Shown here: positions 24,154 through 33,571 of the stretch, piece after piece
Numbering within the stretch: position 1 is the stretch's first letter
How the letters are laid out: each line of letters begins with the position of its first letter
DNA from: Variovorax sp. V93
GTDB lineage: Bacteria; Pseudomonadota; Gammaproteobacteria; Burkholderiales; Burkholderiaceae_C
NCBI RefSeq assembly: GCF_041154485.1
Contig: NZ_AP028670.1
Coordinates: 620,001-684,000 of the forward strand
Reading direction: 5' to 3'
DNA: 64,000 nt
Notes under the pieces: generated by a model
Told to the model about the DNA's origin: nothing
The model's input: only the letters and a program-made list of their open reading frames with translations
Databases searched by the model: none
Translations under genes and position numbers: made by a program

Positions 24154-25578
24154 TCAATGGGCGGCGCCGGCGGAGGCGGCTTCGCCCCCCGCGCTGGCGG
24201 TCGGGGCGCCCATGGCCGTGGGCTTGCCGATCACCGAGGCCGCCAGCGCGGCATCGGCCAGCCAGAACTGCTGCTGGGCGTTGATGGCGTTGCTCACGCT
24301 GGCGATCTGGTCGCGCGCCTCGGCCAGCAGCTCGAAGACGCCGATCAGCATGCCGTTGTAGCGAAGCACGTTCTCGTCGGCCATGGCCTGGCGCAGCGGC
24401 ACGATCTCGTCGCGGTAGTGCCGCGCGATGTCGTAGGCGGTGCGGTAGGCCGAGTAGCCTTCGCGCAACTGCGACGAAGCGCCACGCACGGTGGCGTCGT
24501 AGCGGTTGGCCGCGGCCAGCGACTGCGCATTCAACGCGTCGCGCTGCGCCGAGCCCCAGTCGAACAGCGGCAGCCGGATGTCGAGCTCGAAGCCGCGCCG
24601 CGTGCTCCGGGTGCCTTCGGCGTTGTCGAACACGGTGTCGCGCCGGCCGCCGACCTCCACGTCGACGAAGGTCGACAGCAGGTTGATGCCCTGCGACTTG
24701 CCCGCCACGTCGAGCTGGGCGCGCGCGAGCTGCACGTCGAGGCGCTGCTCGGTCGCGGTGGCGGCCACTTCCTTGGCCTCGCGCGGCGCCTTGGGCAGAT
24801 CGGGCAGCCGCTCGGGCAAGGCCAGCCTGGCGGCCTGCACATCATCGAGACCCAGGGCGCGCACGAGCTCCTCGCGCGCGGCGGTGGCGGCGTGCTGCGC
24901 CGATGCCAGCTGCGTGGTCGCGTCGGCATAGAAGACCTGCTGGCGCGCGCGCTGCAGCTTGCTGAAGTTGCCGATCTGCTGCATACGCCGCGCGAGTTCC
25001 GCGCTGGCCTGCGCCGAGCGGTTGACCTGCTCGGCGTACTGCAGCAACTGTTGCGCAGCGACGGCGCGGACCCAGGCCTGCCGCACCTGCGTGACCTGGT
25101 CGACCACCGCGCCGGTGAGCTGCACCTTGGCCTGGCTCGATTGGCTGCGCGAGATCGACAGGCGCTGCGGCAGCAGGAGGAGGTCCACGAGGCCGAAGGA
25201 CAGCAGCCGCCCGATCTCGAGTTCGCTGTTCAGGCGCATGCGCTCGAAGGTGAAGACCGGGTTGGGCAGCCGGCTCGACTGGTTGGCCGCGGCGATGTCG
25301 CCCCAGCTCTGCGCGACCAGGGCCTGCACCGCGGGGCTGTTGGTGAGCGCGAGCTGCACCGCGTCGCTTTGCGACAGCGGCCTGGACAGCAGCTCCTGCG
25401 CGAGCGCGACGCGGCGGTCGCGCTGCTCCTGCGTGCGGCTGAGCTCGAGCTTGCCGCCGGTGAACTGCCCGGCCTGGGTGTTGGTGTCCTGCAGCGCGTC
25501 GTCGATGCCGACCGAGGCGCAGCCGGCCAGCAAGACGGCCGCCGCCGCGAGGGCCGTGAGGCGCACGGCGCGCTTCAT
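24154..25578 (-). CDS. TolC-family outer-membrane efflux lipoprotein
   Basis: 474 residues from the ATG at 25578. The lipobox LLAGC puts the lipid on Cys20. Two long helical hairpin repeats typical of TolC/CusC proteins are visible (ANQSSRLPNPVFTFERM; LFDWGSAQRDALNAQS). The start overlaps the small upstream gene by 4 bp. The inner-membrane RND and adaptor subunits expected for a Cus-type pump are not in this window, so it must partner with proteins encoded elsewhere or act alone with the oxidase system. Confidence 0.87.
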   Translation of the reverse strand: MKRAVRLTALAAAAVLLAGCASVGIDDALQDTNTQAGQFTGGKLELSRTQEQRDRRVALAQELLSRPLSQSDAVQLALTNSPAVQALVAQSWGDIAAANQSSRLPNPVFTFERMRLNSELEIGRLLSFGLVDLLLLPQRLSISRSQSSQAKVQLTGAVVDQVTQVRQAWVRAVAAQQLLQYAEQVNRSAQASAELARRMQQIGNFSKLQRARQQVFYADATTQLASAQHAATAAREELVRALGLDDVQAARLALPERLPDLPKAPREAKEVAATATEQRLDVQLARAQLDVAGKSQGINLLSTFVDVEVGGRRDTVFDNAEGTRSTRRGFELDIRLPLFDWGSAQRDALNAQSLAAANRYDATVRGASSQLREGYSAYRTAYDIARHYRDEIVPLRQAMADENVLRYNGMLIGVFELLAEARDQIASVSNAINAQQQFWLADAALAASVIGKPTAMGAPTASAGGEAASAGAAH

Positions 25579-25910
25579 GGCTTCTGCTCCTTTTTCGAGG
25601 GAGGCATCGGCATCGTGTGCCCCTGGTGCGCGGCCGGCGCATCGGAGGCGCTGCCACCCGCGGCCTCCTCGGCATAGGCCTTCCAACCGCCGCGCTGGCG
25701 GACGGTCTCGTTGGCCTGCTTCCACGGAATGGGCTTGTCGTCGGTGAAGGGCCGGTAGCCCTCGAACGCGGACCGGTAGCTCAGGGCGGTGGGCGCGCCG
25801 GCGGCGCCTTCGTCAGCCGATGGGACGGACGCCGGCTGGGCCGCGGCGGCGAGCGCGGCCGCCACGGCTGGAAAGACAGCCAGCCAACGGGCCGGCAATG
25901 AATGGAACAT
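25575..25910 (-). CDS. Small exported protein of the copper operon, function unknown
   Basis: 111 residues with a signal peptide to about 25 (AALAAAAQPA). The middle, SYRSAFEGYRPFTDDKPIPWKQ and ETVRQRGGWKAY, is a pattern I have met in short proteins next to copper MCO/TolC genes. The C terminus has HQGHTMPMPP, a likely weak copper-binding tail. It overlaps the TolC-like gene by 4 bp. No function can be named. Confidence 0.75.
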   Translation of the reverse strand: MFHSLPARWLAVFPAVAAALAAAAQPASVPSADEGAAGAPTALSYRSAFEGYRPFTDDKPIPWKQANETVRQRGGWKAYAEEAAGGSASDAPAAHQGHTMPMPPSKKEQKP

Positions 25911-26039
25911 GGAAACCTCGCATGGTCATGAACGGAATGCGTCACGGCACCCGGAGGGGCATGACGCAGGCGATGCATGCGCGTTCGCTGCCGTGCTGCG
26001 GCGGCCCGATGACCGGGCGCGCGCAGGCGCACGAACGCT

Positions 26040-26480
26040 TCAGGCGCGAGGAGGTTTGTCGAGGAGGCGCGGCGCGACCGTGGCCACCGTGGTGGCGGGC
26101 TCGGTCAGGTCGGCGCGCGGAAGGCCCTGGAACACGATCAGTTCCAGCGTGCTGGTGAGTGCGGTGGCATGGCAGGCGCCGCAGGTGCCGCACTTGTGCA
26201 TTCCATCGGGCGACGCGTGGGTGTCGGCGCCGGCGCTGTGATCGCCGGCGGATGGCCCAGCGTCCTGCGCGGCGGCTTCGTGGTGGTGATGGTCTGCATG
26301 CCCATCGCCATGCGCCTGCTGGGCATGCCGATGCGCTGCGGCCGGCGCGGCGGTTGCCGCAACCGCCAAGGCAGCACCCTCATGGCCCGGCCCGCAAAAG
26401 ACCATGGCTGCCGCCGCGTACGCCTGGAAGGGCACGGCAAACATCACGATCCAGAGGACAAAGAGGCGAACCCGGTGCAT
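26040..26480 (-). CDS. Small periplasmic His/Cys-rich protein, CzcI-like or DUF2946-like
   Basis: 146 residues. Signal peptide (LFVLWIVMFAVPFQAYAAA), a His-rich central part (HADHHHHEAA) and a CGTCGACH motif toward the C terminus. The layout recalls the CzcI/DUF2946 group of metal-responsive periplasmic proteins in beta-proteobacteria. It is the first gene of the copper cluster and 129 bp separate it from the next one; that spacer has no convincing ORF. The role may be metal sensing or binding. Confidence 0.7.
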   Translation of the reverse strand: MHRVRLFVLWIVMFAVPFQAYAAAAMVFCGPGHEGAALAVAATAAPAAAHRHAQQAHGDGHADHHHHEAAAQDAGPSAGDHSAGADTHASPDGMHKCGTCGACHATALTSTLELIVFQGLPRADLTEPATTVATVAPRLLDKPPRA

Positions 26481-26486
26481 GCGGAG

Positions 26487-26515
26487 ATTGTAGATAGAGC
26501 GGCAATGCCTGTCCG
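26487..26515 (-). promoter_or_regulatory. Possible promoter of the copper cluster
   Basis: On the minus strand CGGACA (26515-26510), a 17-bp spacer and TACAAT (26492-26487). The -10 box ends only 6 bp from the ATG at 26480, so a transcript from it would be leaderless or the real start codon is further in. A GGCATGCATGCC palindrome (26525-26536) lies just upstream of the -35 and could be a regulator site. Confidence 0.35.
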
Positions 26516-26545
26516 TATTCGACGGGCATGCATGCCACTCTAGCG

Positions 26546-26576
26546 ATCCAGTCCGACGGTTTCCCGTCGGCTGGAT
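26546..26576 (-). terminator. Strong hairpin downstream of the aldehyde dehydrogenase gene
   Basis: ATCCAG-T-CCGACGG, loop TTTC, CCGTCGG-CTGGAT: a 13-bp stem with one bulged base, 38 bp past the aldehyde dehydrogenase stop. There is no U-run on either strand, so it may be a rho-dependent or weak terminator, or an RNA-stabilising hairpin. Confidence 0.45.
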
Positions 26577-26613
26577 TACAGCGCCGTCATCTTCGTCGGG
26601 CGCCGCCGTGCCG

Positions 26614-28134
<1,521 letters not shown>

Positions 28135-28210
28135 GGTCTCTTGTCTCCGTCGGGTAAGGGGTGGAAGGCGACCGCGCAAGCCGGATGCCGCGCGGTCCCG
28201 CGTGCTGCAT

Positions 28211-28226
28211 TGCACACGCCATGCCA
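28211..28226 (-). promoter_or_regulatory. Sigma-54 (-24/-12) promoter of the aldehyde dehydrogenase gene
   Basis: Minus strand TGGCATG-GCGT-GTGCA: the invariant GG and GC are 10 bp apart, as required, and only two positions differ from the consensus TGGCACG-N4-TTGCA. It lies about 77 bp before the start codon and fits the sigma-54 activator encoded divergently. Confidence 0.7.
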
Positions 28227-28252
28227 CCCCCTCTTGGGCGCGAATGCTCTGA

Positions 28253-28288
28253 TCTGGCGCAAGAACCGGGTCAGTTTCTTACGCCAGA
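28253..28288. promoter_or_regulatory. Inverted repeat, probable enhancer site for the AcoR-like activator
   Basis: TCTGGCGCAAGAA, 10-bp spacer, TTCTTACGCCAGA: 12 of 13 bases pair. It lies 27 bp upstream of the -24 element and between the two divergent genes, where bacterial enhancer-binding proteins usually bind. A second, shorter dyad (CTGTCACGAAACGGAACAG, about 28319-28337) is nearby and may be another site. Confidence 0.6.
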
Positions 28289-28414
28289 CTGCGCAGCAGA
28301 GCGTGCCGCGCTGAGCAGCTGTCACGAAACGGAACAGTGCACCGCCGCATTCATGCTCGAACGTTCGATGCCGTGACACCAGGGCCCGGAGAGGCCCTAT
28401 TGGAGACAACCGAG

Positions 28415-30376
28415 ATGCAGACGACTTCACACCACGTCGCCGCGCGCACGCCGGGCTCGCGCCTGCGCGAGGCGCGCCGCCAGCTGACCACCACCGGCGA
28501 GGTGGCCGACGGCCTGATCGATGCCGCGTTGCGCCGAAGCTGGGAGCGCAGCCGCGGCTTCGGCCTGGCACCGGCCGGCCGCGCGCCAGGCGCGCCCCAT
28601 GCCTCCGCGGCGCAGCTGGCACGCGCGCTCGAGCAGCAGCGCGAACTGGCCTCCCATGCGCGGCCGGTGATGGAGTTCCTGTTCGAGCAGATGCGCGACA
28701 CCGACAGCCTGGTGATCCTTGCCGACGCACAGGGCATGCTGCTGGAGGCCATGGGCGATGCGAATTTCGCGGACCGCGCACAGCGCGTGGCGCTGCGACC
28801 CGGCGCCAACTGGCATGAACGCTGGCGCGGCACCAATGCCATCGGCACCGCGCTGGCCGACGCGGCGCCGCTGGTGGTGCATGCCGGCGAGCACTACCTC
28901 GACCGCAACGGCTTTCTCACCTGCACGGCCGCGCCGATCACCGGCCCCGACGGCCGCGTGCTGGGTGTGCTCGACATCTCGGGCGACCACCGCGGCCACC
29001 ACCGCCATGCGCTGGCGCTGGTGCGGCTGGCGGTGCGCACGGTCGAGCAGAAGCTGTTCGACACGCGCCACGCCGCCGACCTGCGGCTGCGCCTGCATCT
29101 GCAGCCCGAGGGCATCGGCAGCGTGGCCGAGGGCCTGCTGGCGCTGTCGGACGACGGCCGGCTGATGGGCGCGAATGCGGCCGCGCTCGCCATGCTGGGC
29201 CTGTCCCGCGCCGACGTGGGCGCCGCCGCCGTCGAGCAGCTGCTGCAGCTGGATATGACGACGCTGATGGCCTGGTGCCGCCAGCCGGGCGGCGCGCCAC
29301 GCACGGTGCGCCGGCACGACGGCAGCGCGCTCTGGCTGCGCGTGGAGGCTGGCCGCCATGTGCTCACGTCCTCGCCCGGCGCGGCCCCGGCGCCGCGTGC
29401 GGCGGAAAAAACACACGCCGACGCGCTGGCCGCGCTGGACACCGGCGACCCGGCCATGCAAGCCGCCGTCGAGCGCGCCCGGCGGGTGCTCGACAAGCCG
29501 ATCTCCTGGCTGCTGCTGGGCGCCTCCGGCGTCGGCAAGGAAGTGTTCGCGCGGGCGCTGCATGCGAGCGGAACGCGCCGGGACGGGCCGTTCGTTGCGG
29601 TCAACTGCGCCGCGCTGCCGGAGCAGCTGATCGAGGCCGAGCTCTTCGGCTACCGGCCCGGCGCCTTCACCGGCGCGAGCCGCGACGGCGCAGCCGGCCG
29701 CATTCGCGAGGCGCACGGCGGCACGCTGCTGCTCGACGAGATCGGCGACATGCCGCTCGCACTGCAGGCACGGCTGCTGCGCGTGCTGCAGGACCGGCAG
29801 GTGACGCCGCTGGGCGGCGGCAAGCCGATGGCGGTGGACTTCCGCCTGGTGTGCGCGACACACCGCAACCTGCGCCGCGAGATCGAGGCCGGGCGCTTCC
29901 GCGAAGACCTGTACTACCGGCTCAACGGCCTGTCGCTCCAGCTGCCGGCGCTGCACGAACGGCAGGACCTGCCGCACCTGGTCGCGCAGATGCTGCGCGG
30001 CATCGAGCCCGGGCGCGAGCTGCGGCTGGCGCCCGAGCTCGCGCTGGCCATGTCGCGCTACCGCTGGCCCGGCAATTTGCGCCAGCTGAACAGCGCGCTG
30101 CACACCGCCTGCGCCCTGCTGGGCGAACACGAGGCGCAGATCGACTGGTGGCACCTGCCCGACGACCTGGCCGACGAACTGCGCGGCATTTCCGCGGAGG
30201 AGCCCACGGCGCCCGCGATGCCCACCGGCGGCGCAGCGGACCTGAAGGCCGTCTCGGCACGCGCGGTGTCGCAGGCGATGCAGTCGTGCGCCGGAAATCT
30301 CTCCGAAGCCGCGCGCCGCCTGGGGATCAGCCGGAACACGCTCTATCGCAAGCTGCGCCAGCTGCCGCCCGGCTGA
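28415..30376 (+). CDS. AcoR-like sigma-54-dependent transcriptional activator
   Basis: 653 residues from the ATG at 28415 (MQTTSHHVAAR). The order is: a GAF sensor domain (about 90-230; GANWHERWRGTNAIGTAL is the AcoR-type signature), a PAS-like stretch (about 240-320) and the AAA+ domain (about 340-570). The AAA+ domain has Walker A GASGVGKE, the sigma-54 contact loop GAFTGA and Walker B GGTLLLDEIGD. A Fis-type HTH closes the protein (LSEAARRLGISRNTLYRKL). It should activate the divergent aldehyde dehydrogenase in response to an aldehyde, alcohol or diol. Confidence 0.93.
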   Translation: MQTTSHHVAARTPGSRLREARRQLTTTGEVADGLIDAALRRSWERSRGFGLAPAGRAPGAPHASAAQLARALEQQRELASHARPVMEFLFEQMRDTDSLVILADAQGMLLEAMGDANFADRAQRVALRPGANWHERWRGTNAIGTALADAAPLVVHAGEHYLDRNGFLTCTAAPITGPDGRVLGVLDISGDHRGHHRHALALVRLAVRTVEQKLFDTRHAADLRLRLHLQPEGIGSVAEGLLALSDDGRLMGANAAALAMLGLSRADVGAAAVEQLLQLDMTTLMAWCRQPGGAPRTVRRHDGSALWLRVEAGRHVLTSSPGAAPAPRAAEKTHADALAALDTGDPAMQAAVERARRVLDKPISWLLLGASGVGKEVFARALHASGTRRDGPFVAVNCAALPEQLIEAELFGYRPGAFTGASRDGAAGRIREAHGGTLLLDEIGDMPLALQARLLRVLQDRQVTPLGGGKPMAVDFRLVCATHRNLRREIEAGRFREDLYYRLNGLSLQLPALHERQDLPHLVAQMLRGIEPGRELRLAPELALAMSRYRWPGNLRQLNSALHTACALLGEHEAQIDWWHLPDDLADELRGISAEEPTAPAMPTGGAADLKAVSARAVSQAMQSCAGNLSEAARRLGISRNTLYRKLRQLPPG

Positions 30377-30507
30377 CGCGCGCAACCAAGCGGCGGCCGG
30401 ATGCGCGGGGCCTCGCCTTCGGATACATTGGGGCCGCATTCGCCTCCGGCGAGCCACCCCATCATTCCCCCTTCCGCCGCCATGCTTCTTTGCCCTGAAA
30501 GCGCGTA

Positions 30508-32046
30508 GTGCTTCGCGGACCCTCCATCACCGCCCGGACCATGGCTTTCGTGGCCGTCGTCTGCCTCAGCCTGCTGGCGATCGACTTCTGGAACAGCTGG
30601 GAGTCCCGCGCCGACCAGCTCCAGCAGATGAACGTGGCCGCGTCGAACCTCGCGCGCGCCATGGCGCAGCAGGCCGACGACGCCATCAAGAAGGCCGATA
30701 CGGTGCTGGTCGGCATGGTCGAACGCGTCGAGCAGGACGGCACCGATCCGGCCAGCGTGGCCCGGCTTCGCCGTGTGCTGTCCATGCGGGTCGCTGAACT
30801 GCCGCAGCTCGACGGCCTGCACATCTACGACAAGGACGGCAACTGGGTTGCGAACTCCCGTTCCACGCCGCCGGAAAACCTCAACAACGCAGGCCGGGAG
30901 TATTTCGTCTATCACCGAACGCACGTGGACCGCGGACCGCACATCGGCATTCCGGTGCACAGCCGCACCAGCGGCCGGCTGCTGGTTCCGGTTTCGCGGC
31001 GCATCAACCATGCGGATGGCAGCTTTGCCGGCGTGGCGCTCGCAACGATCCACGTCGAGTTCTTCTCCAGGTTCTACGACAGCCTGGACATCGGCCAGGC
31101 CGGCGCCGTCGCGCTGGTGCTCGAAAACGGAACCATGATGACGCGCCGGCCCTACAGCCCCGACATGGTGGGCCGGAACATGCAGGAAACCGAGCTCTTC
31201 CGCGCCTACACCGCGCAAGGGCCGGTCGGAATGGCTTTCATCAAGTCGGCGCAGGACGGCGTGACGCGGTTGAACAGCTTCCGGCGCCTGGCCAACTATC
31301 CGCTGTTCGTTTCCGCGGCGCTGTCCAAGGACGAGATCCTGGCCAACTGGTGGCGCGAAATGCTTTGGCATTCGGGCGGCGTTCTTCTGCTGACCTTGAT
31401 CGTCGGCTTCATCGGGTGGCGGCTGGTGCGGCAGTTCCAGCTCCAGACCCGCACCGAGGCCGAGCTGCGGCAGGCGCGCGATGCGCTGGAAACGCTCAAC
31501 AAGACCCTCAACACCCTGGCCATGGAAGACGGCCTGACCGGGCTCGCGAACCGCAGGCAGTTCGACGTGGCGCTGGACAGCGAATACAGCCGCGCGGCGC
31601 GCACGGCGAGCACGCTGGCCCTGATCATGATGGATGTGGATTGCTTCAAGCAGTACAACGACATCTACGGCCACGCGGCAGGCGACGAGTGCCTGCAGAC
31701 CATCGGCCGCACCATCGCCCGCGTCGCGTCGCGGCGTCCGGGAGATCTGGCGGCGCGCTATGGCGGAGAGGAACTCGCGGTGCTGCTGCCGAACACCGAC
31801 GTGGCGGGCGCCGTGATGCTGGCCGAACGCATCCGCAGCGCCGTGCGCGACCTCAAGATCGAGCACGCCGGCTCTGCCGACGGGTTCGTGACGCTGAGCG
31901 CGGGCGTGGATGCGCTGAGCCCCGCGGCCGGGAAGGCGGGCCAGCCCAAGGAGCTGATCCGGGCCGCCGACAAGGCGCTGTACGCGGCCAAGACGGGCGG
32001 GCGCAACCGGGTGTGCGCACCGACGGTGCAGCCTGTGCCTGCGTGA
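30508..32046 (+). CDS. Membrane-anchored diguanylate cyclase (GGDEF)
   Basis: 512 residues from a GTG. It has an N-terminal TM segment (about 8-24), a periplasmic sensor of dCache/PAS type (about 30-285) and a second TM segment (HSGGVLLLTLIVGFIGW). A short linker leads to the GGDEF domain (about 335-500). The active site reads GGEEL, a functional variant. An RPGD inhibitory-site motif precedes it by the canonical five residues, so product feedback is expected. It makes c-di-GMP. It stands alone between two operons. Confidence 0.92.
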   Translation: MLRGPSITARTMAFVAVVCLSLLAIDFWNSWESRADQLQQMNVAASNLARAMAQQADDAIKKADTVLVGMVERVEQDGTDPASVARLRRVLSMRVAELPQLDGLHIYDKDGNWVANSRSTPPENLNNAGREYFVYHRTHVDRGPHIGIPVHSRTSGRLLVPVSRRINHADGSFAGVALATIHVEFFSRFYDSLDIGQAGAVALVLENGTMMTRRPYSPDMVGRNMQETELFRAYTAQGPVGMAFIKSAQDGVTRLNSFRRLANYPLFVSAALSKDEILANWWREMLWHSGGVLLLTLIVGFIGWRLVRQFQLQTRTEAELRQARDALETLNKTLNTLAMEDGLTGLANRRQFDVALDSEYSRAARTASTLALIMMDVDCFKQYNDIYGHAAGDECLQTIGRTIARVASRRPGDLAARYGGEELAVLLPNTDVAGAVMLAERIRSAVRDLKIEHAGSADGFVTLSAGVDALSPAAGKAGQPKELIRAADKALYAAKTGGRNRVCAPTVQPVPA

Positions 32047-32096
32047 CCCCGCGGGCCCGCCGCTTCAGCCAAGGGTAAACCCCAGTCGATGAGCTC

Positions 32097-32126
32097 TTGA
32101 TTCCACGCGGGATGATTCAGTACACT
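32097..32126 (+). promoter_or_regulatory. Promoter of the O-demethylase operon
   Basis: TTGATT (32097-32102), an 18-bp spacer and TACACT (32121-32126). The -10 box is inside the 37-bp inverted repeat, so binding there would block polymerase. Confidence 0.55.
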
Positions 32127-32150
32127 GATTGTCATTCAGTGTACTGAATC
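32114..32150. promoter_or_regulatory. Perfect 15-7-15 inverted repeat, probable MarR operator
   Basis: GATTCAGTACACTGA, 7-bp spacer, TCAGTGTACTGAATC: all 15 bases of each arm pair. Each arm is itself nearly palindromic (TCAGTACACTGA), so two dimers could bind. It overlaps the -10 and +1 of the transporter/vanAB operon. The MarR protein at the end of the operon is the natural ligand. Confidence 0.75.
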
Positions 32151-32196
32151 AAGGAGCGCCAGCAATGTACTTGGCTGCCCTGCACAAGGAGACACA

Positions 32197-33534
32197 TTGA
32201 CCCACGATCTACGCAAGACCTTCGATGAAGGCCCCATGAGCCGCTTCCAGTGGAGCGCCATCACGATCTGCATCACGCTGATCATGCTCGACGGCTTCGA
32301 CGTGCTGGTCATGGCCTTCACCGCCGCCAGCGTGTCGGCCGAATGGAAGCTCGGCGGCGCTCAGCTCGGCGTGCTGTTCAGTGCCGGCCTGTTCGGCATG
32401 GCCGCCGGCTCGCTGTTCCTCGCGCCGCTGGCCGATCGCTTCGGACGCCAAGCCGTCATCCTGCTGTGCCTGGTGGTGATCGCGCTCGGCATGGGGCTGT
32501 CGGCGCTGTCCCGGAGCAGCATGCAGCTGGCCGCGCTGCGCGCGCTCACCGGCCTGGGCATCGGCGGCATGCTGGCCAGCGTGGGCGTCATCACCTCCGA
32601 ATACGCATCGAACAAGTGGCGCAGCACCGCGGTGGCCCTGCAGGCGACCGGCTATCCGATCGGCGCGACCATCGGCGGCAGCATCGCCGCCGTGCTGCTG
32701 GAGCGCTACGGCTGGCGTTCGGTCTTCCTCTTCGGCGGCCTTGCCACGGCGCTGATGATTCCGCTGGTGCTGTGGCGCCTGCCCGAATCGGTCGACTTCC
32801 TCGTCTCCAGGCGTCCCGCCGGCGCGCTGCGCAAGCTCAACGCGCTGCTGCGCCAGATGGGGCGTCCGGCACTGGCCGAACTCCCTCCGCTGCCGCCGGC
32901 CGGCGAGCGCTCCGCCTCCACGGTGGCGAGCCTGTTCAACGCAGGCCTGGCGCGCTCGACACTGCTGCTGTGGGCCGCATTCTTCCTGCTGATGTTCGGC
33001 TTCTACTTCGCGCTCAGCTGGACGCCGAAGCTGCTGGTTTCGGCAGGGCTGTCGGCGCGGGAAGGCATCACCGGCGGCGTGCTGCTGAACATCGGCGGCA
33101 TCGTCGGGGGCAGCCTGTTCGGGCTGCTGGTCGCGCGGCTGGACCTCGGGCGCCTGACGGCCGCCAGCCTCGCCATCACGGCGCTGGCCATGGCCGCGTT
33201 CGGCGCGGCCACCGGCCACCTGGGCGCGTCGTTCGCGATCGCCTTCCTGATCGGCGGATTCATCTTCGGCTCGATGGCCGGGCTCTATGCCTTCGCACCG
33301 GTGATCTATCCGGCCGCCGTGCGCACGACCGGCATGGGATGGGCGATCGGCATCGGCCGCATCGGCGCCATCCTCGCGCCGCTCATCGCCGGGATGCTGC
33401 TCGACCGCGGCTGGCAGCCGCCGCATCTCTACTACGCCTACGCGCTGCCACTGGTGGCAGCGATGGCTGCCGTCCTCGCGCTGCGCCGCAGCGCCGCGGC
33501 GCAGCCGGCCGGCCGCGTGGCCGCCGTCCACTGA
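32197..33534 (+). CDS. MFS aromatic-acid:H+ symporter (AAHS family)
   Basis: 445 residues, about 12 TM segments. The start is a TTG at 32197 with AAGGAG 6-11 bp upstream; no better ATG exists. The family motif DGFDVLVMAF in TM1 is the AAHS signature, and LADRFGRQ in the 2-3 loop is the MFS motif A. It is probably an inner-membrane importer of vanillate, veratrate or a related methoxybenzoate, being cotranscribed with the Rieske demethylase. Confidence 0.9.
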   Translation: MTHDLRKTFDEGPMSRFQWSAITICITLIMLDGFDVLVMAFTAASVSAEWKLGGAQLGVLFSAGLFGMAAGSLFLAPLADRFGRQAVILLCLVVIALGMGLSALSRSSMQLAALRALTGLGIGGMLASVGVITSEYASNKWRSTAVALQATGYPIGATIGGSIAAVLLERYGWRSVFLFGGLATALMIPLVLWRLPESVDFLVSRRPAGALRKLNALLRQMGRPALAELPPLPPAGERSASTVASLFNAGLARSTLLLWAAFFLLMFGFYFALSWTPKLLVSAGLSAREGITGGVLLNIGGIVGGSLFGLLVARLDLGRLTAASLAITALAMAAFGAATGHLGASFAIAFLIGGFIFGSMAGLYAFAPVIYPAAVRTTGMGWAIGIGRIGAILAPLIAGMLLDRGWQPPHLYYAYALPLVAAMAAVLALRRSAAAQPAGRVAAVH

Positions 33535-33571
33535 TCCCTCGTTCCAACCCAGCCATCCGAAGGAGAGCTAC

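Noticed and set aside
25911..26039. Short Cys-rich reading frame in the copper operon gap (CACA...CIAC)
   Set aside because: It has no start codon or ribosome site in that frame within the gap and is part of a longer shadow frame.
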